Below are positions 38,301 through 50,937 of a DNA stretch of 64,000 nucleotides, in pieces. The notes under the pieces are model-generated. The model saw nothing but the letters and a program-made list of their open reading frames with translations, had not been told where the DNA came from and ran no database searches. The position numbers were made by a program, and so were the translations under genes. Source of the stretch: Lytechinus variegatus (taxonomy: Eukaryota; Echinodermata; Echinoidea; Temnopleuroida; Toxopneustidae); NCBI RefSeq assembly GCF_018143015.1, contig NC_054742.1:52523195-52587194 (forward strand), in the 5' to 3' direction. The first letter of the stretch is position 1; each line of letters opens with the position of its first letter.

Positions 38301-41300
38301 GAGAAAACAAAATGACAATTGCATTATAATATAGCATAAATTGTACCAAACATCAACAACAAATGAGTTGCCTCCATTCATGATCATGGATAACATTATT
38401 TAGTAACAACTATTCATGATCATATACATGTAGGCAGACTGAACAATGTGAACATATACAACATTCATTTCCTGTGTTTATTGAAATTCAGCATCACTTC
38501 ACTAGGCCTGTGGACAATCCACAGGAACCTGGGACCTGCTCAAAAGCTTTTGAGTCCCAGGCACAAAAATTATAAAAAAACATAATTTTAAAGATAACTC
38601 ATAATTGTGTGATCATAATTCCATTCTCTCAATGAAATTAAATCATGAAGTGGGATTGGCATTATTTTTCTTGGTCGGCTTTAATGTTATTCTGATTAAC
38701 CTTGGATATGTCTGTGCCCTTTTGTATTTTTCCTGTTTGGGCTACTAGTATAATATAGAATTGTGCACTAGAAAATTGGACCTTGCCCTGAAAATATCAT
38801 AATTAAAGGCATGTAGGACTGTGACATTAGCAATCCAACATTTAACGCATTTCTGGAAATACAGTACCAGTCACCATTCTTTGAATCACTATTACCTGTT
38901 TCAACCAGAGAATAGATTTGGTCCATAAAAAACCTTGGAGGAAAAAGAATTGATGCAATGACATGTTATGCAAAATAATGCTACAAATAGTGTCACTGTG
39001 TACCTTTCTGATACTTGTTGATGAGTATACAACACATAAAAAAGTTTCAAGCATTACAAAAACCTCAAGAGAAATAAAACATTCATATGTAATAACTTTT
39101 GCTCCTTATTTAAAGTGGATAATCCTGACACCACTGAAACTGCAAATATTGCAAGATTTTTACAGGGCAAATTATAATAGTTGACTACATCATGACCAAT
39201 ACTATGCACAGTAAGTTGCTGCAGTTGATTACACTACCTCTTATTTCACTCAGTTTTTCATGCAAGGCCTGTCCCATCAGCAGTGGTAGCTCATCACCAG
39301 AAAAATCCTAAAATCAGGGGAAAAGAGTATCAGTAAGAAAACAGTATCCAGTAAAATAAGATGAGTACAAATCTCAACTCTTAAGGTTAAACTCTGACTA
39401 AATAATTTTATCTAAAAATTGTAATCAACTTTTCTAGGGTAAAGAAATGATACAATAATTGCTATGCAAGTAGATGTCTCGCGTATAAACAAACTCATTT
39501 CACATATTTATCTAAAGTGCATATTATATCGACTAAAGGTACTTTTAACTGGTTTGGACATTTCAAAACAGTACAAAAGACACACATTTCAATGAACATC
39601 CCTGTGAAATTATCAATAATTATTATTTAGCCTATCTCAAAATTTTCACTACTCTGCAAGTTTTAGACAAGGATAAAGCATTAACTTTTGCCAGTGCGAA
39701 AGTGTATACTTACCACATCATCTCCACCTGTAATGTCAGCAACTGCATATGAAAACAAACATACATTAATTAAAGGTCAAACTCCACCTCAAAAAAAATA
39801 TTGATTTGAATCAATAGAGAAAAATCAGACTAGCAAAATGCTGAAAATTTCATCAAAATCTGATGTACATGTAATATAAGAAAGTTATGTCATTTTAAAG
39901 TTCTGCTCATTTTTCACAAAATAGTTTGTGTATGCACAATTTAGTCACATGCAAATGAGAGAATCGATGATGTCCCTCACTATTTTTTTTTTAATTATTT
40001 GAATTATACAATGTATCATTTTTTACAGATTTGAAAATAAGGACCAACTTGACTGAACCATAAAAAAAATGGTAATTGCACTTGTTCAGGGAGAAATAAA
40101 ACTTTGTTTCACAGGACAATGAGGGAAAAATTAGAATTTTTCATATAAATTCCGAAAGAAATAGTGACTTAGTGATGTCATCAGTTCCCTCATCTGCATA
40201 CCGACCAGGAAGTGAAATTAAGTAAAACTTTAAAATGTCATAACTTTCTCATTTTACATCCAAGTTTGATGAAATTTTCAATGTTATGCTTGTTGGATTT
40301 TTTTTTATTCAAATCAACTTTTTGTTGGGGTGGACTTGTCCTTTAAAAGCACTACCTACATAAATCAGAGATAACATTGCTATTCCTGGATGTACATGTA
40401 CTGCAAATTGCAATATACAATAGTGACAAAAATGCCCTAAAATACATTTATCTTGGGTCTATTAAATTGTTCAAACTTCAAATAAAAAACATAAAGAAAA
40501 TTTTAATCCACTGACATGTGTAACATAGCTCCTATGAAAATGTAGGCCTACAGGTTTGACATTATTTAACATCAAAATTATTTTTGAGCAGTTACTCATT
40601 TTTACTACAAACACTTGGTCATACTGTGGACTATATTAGAATCTATTATGACTGGAATGGGCCTTCTGACAAAAAAATATTTGGAGCACAACACTCTTTG
40701 GATGGTATAAACAGTGCTGCATATTTTTTTTTCTTATAACAAAATAGCAAAAATTAAGGGGTGCTTTAAAACAGCCAGAAAAAAGCACTCTCCTTTTCTC
40801 TGGTTTTATATTCTTGGGGGAATTCTAACATATTACTCTATAGCTACCATGTTCAAATTGTCACAAAAACATTGGGTGAAAGATATACCATAACAGTTGT
40901 AGTGATCTAAAACAAGATTTTATATTGTAATGTACGGATTCAATTGCAATTTATAATCTCTTACAAGAATAAATTTCTGTCTGATTTCATATTGAAAATA
41001 CAGGTACCATTTTAATTCTACACATAGATCTTGCTTACTTTGCAAATATCTGGATTTCACAGTACTGTTGACACTCAAGTACATCAGCCCAAGCATGATG
41101 AAGAACAGGCAGACACTCCCAAGAAGCACTTTAGAAACAAAATGACTGTATTGAGTTCTCCAACTAGAACCAAGATTCTCTTCTGTAGCAAATATCTGAG
41201 CCTCATCCAGTGACTGTTCCCTGAGTGGAGTCTGAGCATTGGTCTCAAACCTATTTTCATTTGGTGCTGGTGTAGAGTAGTCTTGTCTAAAGCCGCTGCT

Positions 41301-42566
41301 CATCGGTGTTGGTGTTTGCCCATGAAATGATGCATGGTTGCTAGATGATGCATCTAATGTGGAGCCTCTCAAAGTTGGCCTACCACTGACAGGAGTTGCT
41401 GCAGCACTTGCTGGGGCATCCTGTTGAAATGAGTTCCCAGGGTTGATGGAGTGGTAGGTTGTATCATCTCTGCTTGAGCTGGCTTTTCTAGGAGTCGATG
41501 TACGAGATGAATTGAACGGAGAAGTGAAAAATGTCCAGTTTGAAGATGTATCCGTGTCCTTAGATCTTGAAGTATTTGATGTGATGCGAGGTGGTGAATC
41601 TGTCTTTGATTTATATGAACCAGAGAGAAAATTCCACCTCCCTCTCCTGCTGTCTTCTTTACGAGATCCATCTTTTGACGAATTAACAACAAACGTGTTC
41701 CTTTTCCCTGAATTATCACTAGCAGAGTCATCTTCATCTTCTTCAACATATTCATCATCATCATCCCCCTCCTCATCATGAACAATCACACCTGGTTTAG
41801 ATTTAACTTTGGAAAACTTATAAGATTCAGAAGTTCTAGCAACAGTCGGTTGTTTCTTTGTTCTTGTTTTTACACCTTTATCAAACAATTCCTCATCAGA
41901 GTCCGAGAACTCTCCCCTTCTACTAGTACTAGCAGTACTACTAGTGACAGTAGTGTCACCGAGTTGTTCACCATTAACTCTGTTCGAATTACTGTCCCCT
42001 GCACCTCTTCCTTGCCTGATCGACCTTCTCCTACCCTTTACCGTTCTTGAATTAGAAACATCATTCGTTGACGGTCCACCACGAAAGTCTCTGTCATTCC
42101 GATGTTGATATTCATGTCCACGATCACTTTTTTCACTCCCATCATCATTGACGTCATCCTCAACCTCATGGTCATTTATACCAACTCCTAAAGACCTTCT
42201 CGAACTTGTCTTTCGTGCACTTTGAGAATTTTTAACACCAACTGAATTGCGCTTTGTTTTGGGCGCTGGCCGCGCAACCCGTGCACCACTGCGGCGTCTA
42301 GTTGCACTGACCGGGGCAGTTACCCTGGAATTTCCCACAGCCTCTCCTTCGCTTTCATCCGAACTCAATGCGAATACCTTGGGCGATGAAACCTTTCTGG
42401 AAGCTGCTTTTGTAGTAATGTTCTTCTTCTCAATTCTAAGTTTGTCGAGCTTCTTCAGAAACAAAGATCTAGTGGTTCCTGTTATCGGACCTGGCGTGTA
42501 TCCATACGAAATCAACTCTTCACGGAGCTGACTGTCGGTCAACGGAGGATCTCCCCTTGCCGCCAT
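23332..42566 (-). CDS. LEMD3: Inner nuclear membrane protein MAN1 (LEM domain-containing 3)
   Basis: MAN1 is an inner nuclear membrane protein. It tethers chromatin through BAF and restrains TGF-beta/BMP signalling by binding receptor SMADs. Fourteen coding exons join in phase: 41039-42566, 39714-39742, 39238-39307, 38203-38285, 36817-36911, 31530-31681, 30571-30672, 29878-29980, 28570-28738, 27844-27883, 26951-27038, 26062-26167, 24066-24144 and 23332-23471 (TGA 23332-23334). The product is 927 aa; human has 911. The LEM domain is at about residues 7-45 ([20 protein letters not shown]). A Ser/Arg/acidic nucleoplasmic region follows, then TM1 at about 480-499, a lumenal MSC segment and TM2 at about 641-662. 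The conserved [18 protein letters not shown] and the winged-helix region ending VWRWVQPSP come next. A C-terminal RRM-like domain (about 820-890) carries GCVYVKC and [20 protein letters not shown]. The start is the first in-frame ATG, in good context. Confidence 0.97.
24330..26000. repeat. Short-word repeat block in LEMD3 intron 12
   Basis: The intron between exons 26062-26167 and 24066-24144 is filled with 10-13 bp words built on caaagcgtgtca and its complement gctttgttacgctttg. From about 25470 to 25700 the caaagc orientation dominates (aacaaagcctcacaaagcat). From about 25740 to 25990 the gctttg orientation dominates (aagctttgttgagctttgtt). Related words appear at 24470-24590. The whole forms a loose inverted array. 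Confidence 0.6.
24670..25321. mobile_element. Probable insertion splitting the short-word repeat block
   Basis: The segment begins gggctctcacttaactcttt and ends gccgctaatttcaagccc. Between them the words aggcaacctatcaatttttaggttgcc and acttttaggttgcccgcc recur. It interrupts the gctttg/caaagc block on both sides and is different in character. The terminal inverted repeats are weak, so the borders are approximate. Confidence 0.4.
28838..29120 (+). mobile_element. tRNA-derived SINE, copy 1
   Basis: A tRNA-like head with A box TGGTCTAGTGG (28848-28858) and B box GGTTCGAATCC (28892-28902) is followed by a shared body (aacttatccacattgtgctg, caacccaggtgaggtgaatg). It ends in a tail with attattattattt. 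The same body is at 37877-38181 on the other strand, so this is a SINE rather than a tRNA gene. It lies in LEMD3 intron 8. Confidence 0.88.
32586..33444. mobile_element. 859 bp nested element with AGGGGAAGGCGGGGTAAGTTG-type ends
   Basis: The left end, ggggaaggcggggtaagttg, is inverted at the right end as caacttaccccgccttcccc. The word gggcaagttgagcc is repeated inside in both orientations. TA flanks both sides (32584-32585 and 33445-33446). The opposite arm of the host element near 35806-35825 shows the uninterrupted sequence, ataagtacatactaa on the minus strand. This proves insertion at a TA with duplication of it. Confidence 0.88.
34063..34664. mobile_element. TTAA-flanked miniature element, AGGACAAGTCC family, copy 2
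   Basis: The left border is TTAAAGGACAAGTCCACCCC; the right border is GTGGACTTGACCTTTAA. The subterminal words aaaatcggatgtaaaataag and cttattttacatccgatttt form a second inverted pair. It is nested inside the long-armed element at 31978-36417. Confidence 0.88.
37050..37560 (-). repeat. Degenerate tandem repeat in LEMD3 intron 4
   Basis: The recurring words are gaccctaaaatctaatcata, gttgatccctaaaatgattt, gttgatccctgaaataatta and aaaactaatcagatcaccac. They match the style of the array at 20680-21120 and indicate the same old repeat family. Non-coding. Confidence 0.45.
37877..38181 (-). mobile_element. tRNA-derived SINE, copy 2
   Basis: Read on the minus strand, an A-box-like TGGCCCAGTGG and a B box GGTTCAAATCC (38120-38130) precede the body atccacattgtgctgcactc, then acccaggtgagatgaatggg. 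It ends near an (aat)n tract at 37878-37891. It shares head and body with the copy at 28838-29120. It sits immediately beside LEMD3 exon 4, on the 5' side of that exon's donor (intron 4). Confidence 0.85.
39770..40346. mobile_element. TTAA-flanked miniature element, AGGACAAGTCC family, copy 3
   Basis: The borders are TTAAAGGTCAAACTCCACC and GTGGACTTGTCCTTTAA, with subterminal inverted words related to gatgtaaaataagaaagtta. Its edge is only 27 nt from the start of the 29 bp LEMD3 exon 39714-39742. It therefore lies where the branch point of intron 1 is expected. Confidence 0.85.
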
Positions 42567-45500
42567 TTTGAGCGTCAGGTCATTTGCGATCACAGGAAAA
42601 TAAAATCGAGATTCGATTGTCGATGTCTCGTCACTTGTATGGAAAGCAAGGCCGTGCAAAATGCGAATAAACCAGATACAGGTGTAGGTTTTTTAGGTGC
42701 TCGCCGCGGCTGTCATCTCTTTTGAATTTGGGGATTTGGGTACAATTTCAAAATGAAAAAATAGATAATTGCATCTGATTTGATTTTATAAAGAGAATAT
42801 GATATATTGATGGTTTTATTTCACTATAGTTATCCATTTTCATTTTGCACAAGTGACAAGTGCATGAATGCGCTTTCTGGAGGAGTTTTGCGATTCCCTG
42901 TTTTGTCAAAATAGGCAATAAGTAATGGTGGAATTGGTGACTGAATCAAAGTCTTAATTAAGACCCTAGGTAGGTACGTACGGCCATAGACACTAGACGT
43001 GCTCTCGCTTTGAAATACAACCTAATCCGCTAAGATAATAAGCCAAAATCTATTGATGATTCAGAGAATCCAATAGTTCATTACGTTTCACCACATTTTT
43101 TTCACATTGTATGAATTTTGGGTTCAAATGGGACCAAATTTATGAATCGTTTTCGAAACTTTAATTGAAGAAGTTTCGATGTGTGGCCATATAAAACTTG
43201 TGCAGGGCAGCATCCAATGCATACTAAATCCATCGATATAGGCTTGCATGATGAAGTCCGGGGATGAAGTTCATCCATGCGCACGTATCTGTGCAACGTA
43301 CAGCTGAGCAAACTACATTTCTTCTCTGTACTTTTTGGCACATAAACATGATCTATTTTGTCACTTTTTCAGAAGTTATATGGAATTTCTGTAACTTTTA
43401 AATATTTTTTATTATGTTTATTAGGACTTAAGGATTATTTTTATGTATTCTTTATGAAAAATTAAGAGCTTTCTAAATTTGGTGTCCTATCTTCCCTATA
43501 GGCCAACAAAAATGAATGTCCTTATGGCCTGTCAATGAGAATAATAAAGCCTTACCAAATTTAATCAGCACTGTGGTATGGGGATTGAGAGCGAGAAAGA
43601 TAGAGAGAAGGTGGGAGAGAGAGAGTAAAGTGTTGCTCCAACTCTCCAATCCCCCACCCCATATCCCTGACCGTCGTTTTCCATGCAAGTTATAGGCCTA
43701 CTTGGATGCTGCTAGGCTTGGATGCCGCTAAGTTGTGAGCTTCCATCTAATATCGGCCTATATGTTCAGTGCCCCATTCCCAAAACTCCAAAGAATATTG
43801 CTTGTAGTAGATATTTGCTCACACTGCAACATCTAGAGTGAATTTACACTGAAGAATTAGCCTGGTCGCTGTATCCACCTTCTACTGTTAGAATGAGCAT
43901 GGACCTACTACAGGTCCATGGAACTTGATCTACACGTCGTTTGGAAACATTAAAAATCTCACGGTATTCCACATCAAATTCGCTCCGTTCACATTTTGCA
44001 ACACTTCGCCTTCCATACTTCCAGACAACGCGTCACGGAACTCGATCAGCTTAGCTTCTGTTGTGAAAGTAGTCTTGTAGATTAGTTCGCTATCAAATAT
44101 AACTGATTTTTCTTTTCAATAATTCTGGGTCATATTTACCCTTTTCAAATTATTTACTCCATTATCATGTCTTATATTTCAACATTTACAGAAACTTGTA
44201 TACTCGTGTTTTTCATGGACTGCTTTTACCTGAGGAGAGAATTCGATGATACAGGGGTATTCATATTTAGACTACATAATGCCAAGGTCAGACAGGCCAG
44301 AAGCGCTTGGAAAAAAAACAAAAAAGCAGTTCAACCGTAGAATGTTGGAGTTTAAACATCCATTTTATCTAAAGCAATTTTGTGTAACCCCGATTCTCAT
44401 GATACAAACTGATTACACATCAGATATGAATTTCCTTTATTTATATAATTATTTATTTTTTCAAATAGATCATTTCCTTTTCCCGTTTTATTTTCTCACA
44501 ACTTCAAGTGGAGCGGAACGGTGGGGGTGACCATTACATCGGCAAAAAGTCACAAGCAGACGGTCTTGTTTATGTTTTTGTACACGGTACATGTCTTAGG
44601 GGGAAAAGCGGGGCTAAAGCGCCCCCCCCCCCGTAATTCTGCAACCCTGACTACTTAGGCCCTTTATATATAACCGTCTTTCTCCTTCTTTATCAAGAAA
44701 TTATCTCTGATGGTTACAAATTATATATGTAAGGTTTAGTGGCAGATCAGAGGGGGGGGGGGGGGGTGGCCGGGGACATCCGGCCTGTGCCCCCCCCTGA
44801 GAGTCATATTCAATCTTTTCTTTCTTCAACAAGGGAGGACCTTTTTTTTATTTGTTTGTCCAATTTTCCGTGGAACAAAATGAACTTCATTTTGTAGAGA
44901 AACCCTTTTTTTTGCTTGTCGCATTTTTCGTAGACAAATGACCTTCAGATTTTAGGGAAAATGTTTATTTATTTCTATAATTTGCTTATGCCTTATCCAA
45001 ATTTTCCTAGGAAAATGTGCTCCCCCCCCCTTAGAACATCCTGAATACACCCCTGGTGAGGTTATCATACCGAGACCTTTATATTTCTCTATCACTTTCA
45101 GAAATATAATGTAAATTACCTAACAATAATATTGTTGAAAAAAAATGGAAAAAAAAATTGTGTTGTCAATATCATTCGGGTTCTGACAAGCAACCCCATC
45201 CGACAACAGACATCCTCGCAATCTATACGCCAGTATACTTGCCAATCCCCCCCCCCCCCATTATCATTTTCAGCCTGGAGTTCCCCTTTAATCGGACTTT
45301 TTGTTAAAACTCATGAATAGAATTATCTCACCAAGGAGTTGATCTCACTAATCAAGATACAAACACGCAGTGTGAGCTAATAAGTTTTGATAACACCAGA
45401 TTTTTTTTTGGGGGGGAGGGGGGAGATTTCTTGAAGAGGATATCAAAATCCAATATTGCAAACGTACGTGCAGCGCGAGCTCAAAAGCTTTGATATTCAG

Positions 45501-46328
45501 ACCTGAATATATGCCAAATGAAAAAAAAATCATATGAACAGAACGTACCTCACTAAAGAACTAATGAGAGCTCGTAGCGCGAACTGAATTAAACTTCTTT
45601 ACATTCCATAGAGGTAGATATTATTTTATCCAACTCTATGTTTACATCGAGACCTGAAAACCCGACATGAACAGGATCTCACTAATCACATGCGCGCACC
45701 GCGGTGATTTTTTCCCCCTGATATTCAGACCTGAAAATGTGACATTTAGTTGAACACCTCTTTTAATCACGAACAGTATGTAATCAAACAAAATAATAAA
45801 ACCTCAGTATGTATGAGAGATGATTACTGAAGTGTTGGTGGTATACTAACTTGAAAAGGGGACATTTTGAAGTGCCATTTATTCCTCTCATACACAATAT
45901 CATTGGACAGGCATTGCAAACGCGAAGCGAAAAATATGGTAACCTGAAAGATACAGTCTAACCCCCCCCCCCCCACCTCGGCCTCCTCATACCATGTTGT
46001 AGTAGGTCCATGCTTATACATATCGATTTTTTTCTCCTCCTCTCCTTCCCCATTTTATTTCCCCCGTTTAGTAAATTAAATTTGAAGACAGGGTACAGGT
46101 CCTCCTACCAAAAGTTTGGCAGAATGGTATCTGAATTTCATAAAGAAAATTTTAGTCTCGAAAGTTGTACATCTGCTAATTGAAAGAAGATATCCTAGCA
46201 TAGTTGCGTTAAAAAAAATACTGATTGCATTCCATAATATGCGTTTTCATATTGCAATGGCATGGTTTTAATGAAATTATGGAAATTTAAGCATTATTTC
46301 AAAGAAACGGAGCTTTGGAATTCTTCGT

Positions 46329-46927
46329 TTAAAGGACAAGTCCACCCCAACAAACAGTTGATTTTAATAAAAAGAGAAAAATCCAACAAGCATAACGCTG
46401 AAAATTTCATCAAAATCGGATGTAAAATAAGAAAGTTATGACATTTCAAATTTTTGCTTAATTTCACAAAACAATTATATGCACATCCTGGTCGGTATGC
46501 AAATGAGGAGACTGATGACGTCATCCACTCTTTCTTTTGTATTTATTATATGAAATATTTCAATTTTCTCCTCATTATCAAGTAAGACAATGACTAATCC
46601 CTCCCTGAACTTGTGGAATTAGCATTGTTTAAAACTACACGGTTCATTCAAGTTAGTCCATATTGTTAAATACGTTTAAAAATGAAATACATGTATTGTA
46701 TGATTTAAACAATAAAAATCAAAAGAAATAGTGAATGAAGGACATCATCGACTGTCTAATTTATATATCACTGAATTGTGCATATCACTGTTTTGAGGAA
46801 AATGACCAACATTTTAAAATGTCATAACTTTCTTTTTTATATCCGATTTTGATGAAATTTTCAGCATTATGCTAGTTTGATTTTTCTCTATTTACTTAAA
46901 TAATATTTTTTTAGGGTGGACTTGACT
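46329..46927. mobile_element. TTAA-flanked miniature element, AGGACAAGTCC family, copy 4
   Basis: The left border is TTAAAGGACAAGTCCACCCC. The right end has decayed to gggtggacttgactatcaca and has lost the TTAA. The internal inverted words aaaatcggatgtaaaataag and tttatatccgattttgatga are present. Confidence 0.82.
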
Positions 46928-47063
46928 ATCACATTAAATAGCAAATATGGAACTTTTGAGATACAGTATGTGATTTTCCTTTGAATCTTAGGTACCATCC
47001 GTAAAATAAAATTTTCTGGTACCTTTTCCTTTTTACTCATTTATGCATGAATTATAAATCATA

Positions 47064-47242
47064 CACTCTTAAAAAAACAGTCAAATTGACTAGCTCAGTA
47101 GTCAGTTGGGTGCAATTGATATTTCTAGTCAGAAAACCTCTGTTCTAAAATACTAGAAAATAATTAATTACAGCTAGAATAACAGTTGCACCCAGCTGAC
47201 CCTATCAAATAGTCATTTTTTACCCATTTGTTTTTAGAGTGC
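47064..47242. mobile_element. CACTCTTAAAAA-ended miniature element
   Basis: Left cactcttaaaaaaacagtca and right tttttagagtgca are inverted partners. The inner words tcagttgggtgcaattgata and aacagttgcacccagctgac also form an inverted pair. The element is about 179 bp and non-coding. Confidence 0.7.
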
Positions 47243-48086
47243 AGTAGATGAAAAATAGAATCTTAGGCTTTGTAATAATGTCAGTGAGGTTTGTGATTAA
47301 GTTATGATAAAACATAAATAAGTCTCGATCTCGTTATATTCTGGGACACACTGCATAATCCTGCAGTTACTTTACATTATTTTAATCTACCCCTCTTCAC
47401 ACACTCTCTTTCCCACTATACATTCCTCATCCCCCTCTTTCTCTGCCTTTCCTACTTTTTGCCCCCCCCCCCCATTTCAATACCTGCTAGATTATTGTTA
47501 AGAAAATTCCCTCCAAAATCACAATCACACAAGTGACAACGCACATTTTTTTTTTCATTATTATTTTTTTTAATCATTATTGATGAACATTACAATAGAA
47601 ACAAACATACATACATATACATGTACATAATAGAGGTTGATAAATACTAAATGGGCCGCACAACGTAGGTTACCTATGATCGGCAAGTTTGGAGTACAAA
47701 AATTAATATACACAAAAACTATCACTTTTGGCTGCATTGATGAAAAAAATGTGAGAAAATATGACAAAGCAGCAAGTCTTTCCATAAAAAAATGAAAACT
47801 ATATATATAATGATCATAACTATGTAAATTTAACTGAAAATGATTTATTTTACAAGTCTTCTTTTACAAGATGTACATGCTACCCTATAGATATTAGATT
47901 TTAATTGAATACAACTGACATATTTTCTTTGATGAATACTATATGGTTCTAATAAATCTAAAATATGTGTGATTCCTTTAATGACTATCCTGTATGAGCA
48001 CACAAATCAGGCAAACTTTTGCCTTTTATTATCTCTCTTTCATACAAGTTATCATCCATTTATAATCATCTGGTGTCTTTTATAAA

Positions 48087-48258
48087 CAGGGGCTGCGGAA
48101 CGGTTTTCAAAGGGGGGGGGGGGGGCTGAGACAAAAGTGGGGGAGGGCTGACCATGCTAAAAATCACAATTATATGCCAATTTTTACGTTTCTGTACAAG
48201 GTTTTGGAAAAAGTGGGGGGGGGCTGAAGCCCCTCCCCCCCTGGTTCCGCAGCCCCTG
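48087..48258. mobile_element. 172 bp miniature element, CAGGGGCTGCGGAAC ends
   Basis: The ends caggggctgcggaacggt and ctggttccgcagcccctg are inverted. ATAAA occurs on both outer sides, consistent with a 5 bp target duplication. The inside has G-runs and C-runs facing each other. Confidence 0.8.
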
Positions 48259-48505
48259 ATAAACACTACAAATATCTCTGCAGGTAATGGAACCATGCAG
48301 AAAAATATCAAAGAATTCTTTAAAAAATAATCACATTGGAAATATTAGAAAATACAGCCATGTAATTCAAATAATGTTGTCATTTAAGTTTTGCTGCATT
48401 TAAAGGATGAATTATCAAAACCTTATTTTGCTAAACAGAAAGTAGGAATTAATTGATTATCCATTATACTACTGCTGATAAAAATATACTGGCAGCACAA
48501 ACCTG

Positions 48506-48672
48506 GTGGGTGTTTCATAAAGTTGTTCATAAGTTAAGATCGACCTAAAGAACGACTGGTGCACAATTTTTTACACGCTAAATAATCACCAATGAACATT
48601 CAATGGTGAATATCATTTACTGCAAGATAGGATCAACAGTCATTCTCAAAGGCACTCTGAACTTACGAACGA
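48506..48672. mobile_element. GGTGGGTGTTTCATAAAG family element, copy 1 (decayed)
   Basis: It starts ggtgggtgtttcataaagtt and continues gttcataagttaagatcgac. The right side, gaacttacgaacgatcc, is a weak inverted partner. The better-preserved copy is at 60459-60626. Confidence 0.6.
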
Positions 48673-50937
48673 TCCCCAAGAATAAACTAGCAGCTCTTAT
48701 CTAATATACTATTGTTAACAAAATTCCTTGCTCTTTACAAAGAGTTCTCATCTTCATGGAAACTTAGTATGCTTAGTATTTCTTGTGCAAAATAGAAGGC
48801 TGTAAAATATGAATAAATTTATGCATATCCCTCAGAATTATTTTCTGTGAGATTTGGTCACTCAAAAATTACTATATATATTAAAAAAAAAATCATACAC
48901 AAATCAAAGATCTGAGTGAAAGTGGGCTAAAACAAAACTTGGTTTTAAATATATGTACAAGTTGTTTTATCTAAGCACCTTTGATCCTTATACATAACTC
49001 TTTTAAATAAAAAAATGATAGAAAGGGGGACATTCAGAACTTTGTCTTGATAAATACCTTTAACGTCATCAAACACAAAACTATGTGTTGTCTTTCTGTT
49101 TAAAAACACACACAATTCCATGAAATATCCAAATCGCTGTCACTGATAAGCAAATAACAACGAAAGAAATCTTATATACAAAAAGCTACATTTCATATTC
49201 TGCCAAATCAAAATGAACTACAAGATAAAAAGTGTCAAAACCAAACAAGAATTTAAACATTCTCAAGTTCCTATCTGAATAAAAGAAATTGGAAGAGTGC
49301 AAAGTGCTGTAATTCTAGAAAACCACAAATAGTTCCATGCTATTTACCAGTAACTATCTTCTTATAAAACATAAATACTATGAGATTTATGTCTACAGTT
49401 TTGCAGGCTCTTGACAAAGAAAATGTAACAGACAATATGTTTACTTTCAAGAAAATCAAGGCTATTGAAACATTTTAGTATATGTTTTCCTACAATTCTA
49501 CAATGATTTTTTTTAATTGAATCATGTCATATAGTAATATGTATATAGTCTGACAAATATCATTCTTCCCAACCTATCAGTTCAGCTACAAAAAAGGCAT
49601 AAAAGTGTCAATTCCATGTATTGTCTTTAAATTCAAATGACAAGAAAAGGATTCACATGTCACATGATTTGACAAGCTATAATCAATATTTTTTTCTTCT
49701 ACAATAATTATGCACTTCTTTAATCACAGTCAGATCCCAGTGTGCTTTCTTTAGTACACCACAGATAAACAGCACTCTCTTCTTTTATCACATAATTTTT
49801 TCATGATTTGTCAAGCAATCTGTACAACCATAAAAATGTTTTCAAACAATCATTTCAACTCCAATCTAACCTTAAATAAAGTAGACAAATATTAAACTCT
49901 AATAAGCTCAAGTATCAATTTATCATTTTCTCTGTTTTCCTTTGTGTACCAAAAAAGTTTCAGAAAGCTATTCTGCTTTAAGATATACTATGCTACACGC
50001 TGCACTATGGTTATGAATTCTCTTATTCGAGGTAACATCGCATGAAATGCTGTTCAAGCCATTACATCAGATAGTACACAATACAATTGTTCTTACATTC
50101 TTTTTCTCTGACTTAATATGGAAAATATGCAATGGCAAAGTAGTACATTCATCAAAGTTGTCGAGAATTAGTACTAGAATCATGTAAAGAGTACTATGTT
50201 ATCTGGCCTTCTTTGCCAAAGACTACAGAGTACTGTTGCAATTAGGACTAGGACTTGGCTTGCAAGACCGTGCAATGTGATCAAATTATGCTTTACAAAT
50301 TTATGAATGAAAGATATGGCTACACAGCTGTCTTTAATACACAATGATGAGTAATCTCGACATAATGATCTTCATATTCCTAATTATGTACAATATTTCA
50401 TCTGTCCTCATGAGTCTTGAGACAAAAGGTATTCAGTTTTCCAAGAGAACTAGACACCTGATACATATTACAAATCGACTTAAAAAAGAGATTCCTGAAC
50501 AAAAGCATCCATATGACTTCAGTGGATGATGTATAAACCAATATAAAACAATGTAGTTTTGTAACAAAGATAACAAATTAATATACAAACAAAAAAGGAC
50601 TAATCCATCTCATTTGCATATATATAGGTATATAATGCAGGAATGAGTTGTGCATTGTACTACAAATTAATCTCTCACTTTCCTATCATTTACGCAAAAA
50701 TGTGTGTTTTCTGATCCCCATGTTCAGAAAATACACTACCACAAGCACTATGAATGATGCCTGCCTGAATATCTTAACTCATTGCTGTAATGACTATAAT
50801 GTGACAGAGAGAAGAGACAAAAATATAATATATGATGACTTCATGTTCATTATTAATAAATACATAATGCATAGTGTACAAAATAAGCTGACAGATGATG
50901 CTGATCAATGCAAACATGATGCTATTTTGTTTTCATG

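Larger units (their letters stand above)
42567..47560. other. LEMD3 5' flank and intergenic DNA up to the DAG1 3' end
   Basis: The LEMD3 promoter and 5' UTR should lie just above 42566, but no specific motif stood out. Otherwise only repeats were recognised. These are long G or C runs (about 44620-44800, 45247-45260, 45962-45976) and a decayed repeat at about 45330-45730 with gatattcagacctgaa words. Two miniature elements lie at 46329-46927 and 47064-47242. Confidence 0.5.

Noticed and set aside
41369..41785. 138-codon frame overlapping LEMD3 exon 1 in another minus-strand frame
   Set aside because: Shadow frame of the acidic and Ser-rich LEMD3 coding region. The LEMD3 frame has clear domains and correct splice phases.
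42567..42659. 31-residue N-terminal extension of LEMD3
   Set aside because: The extension would need a TTG start. The first in-frame ATG is at 42566 and places the LEM domain at the N-terminus as in the family.
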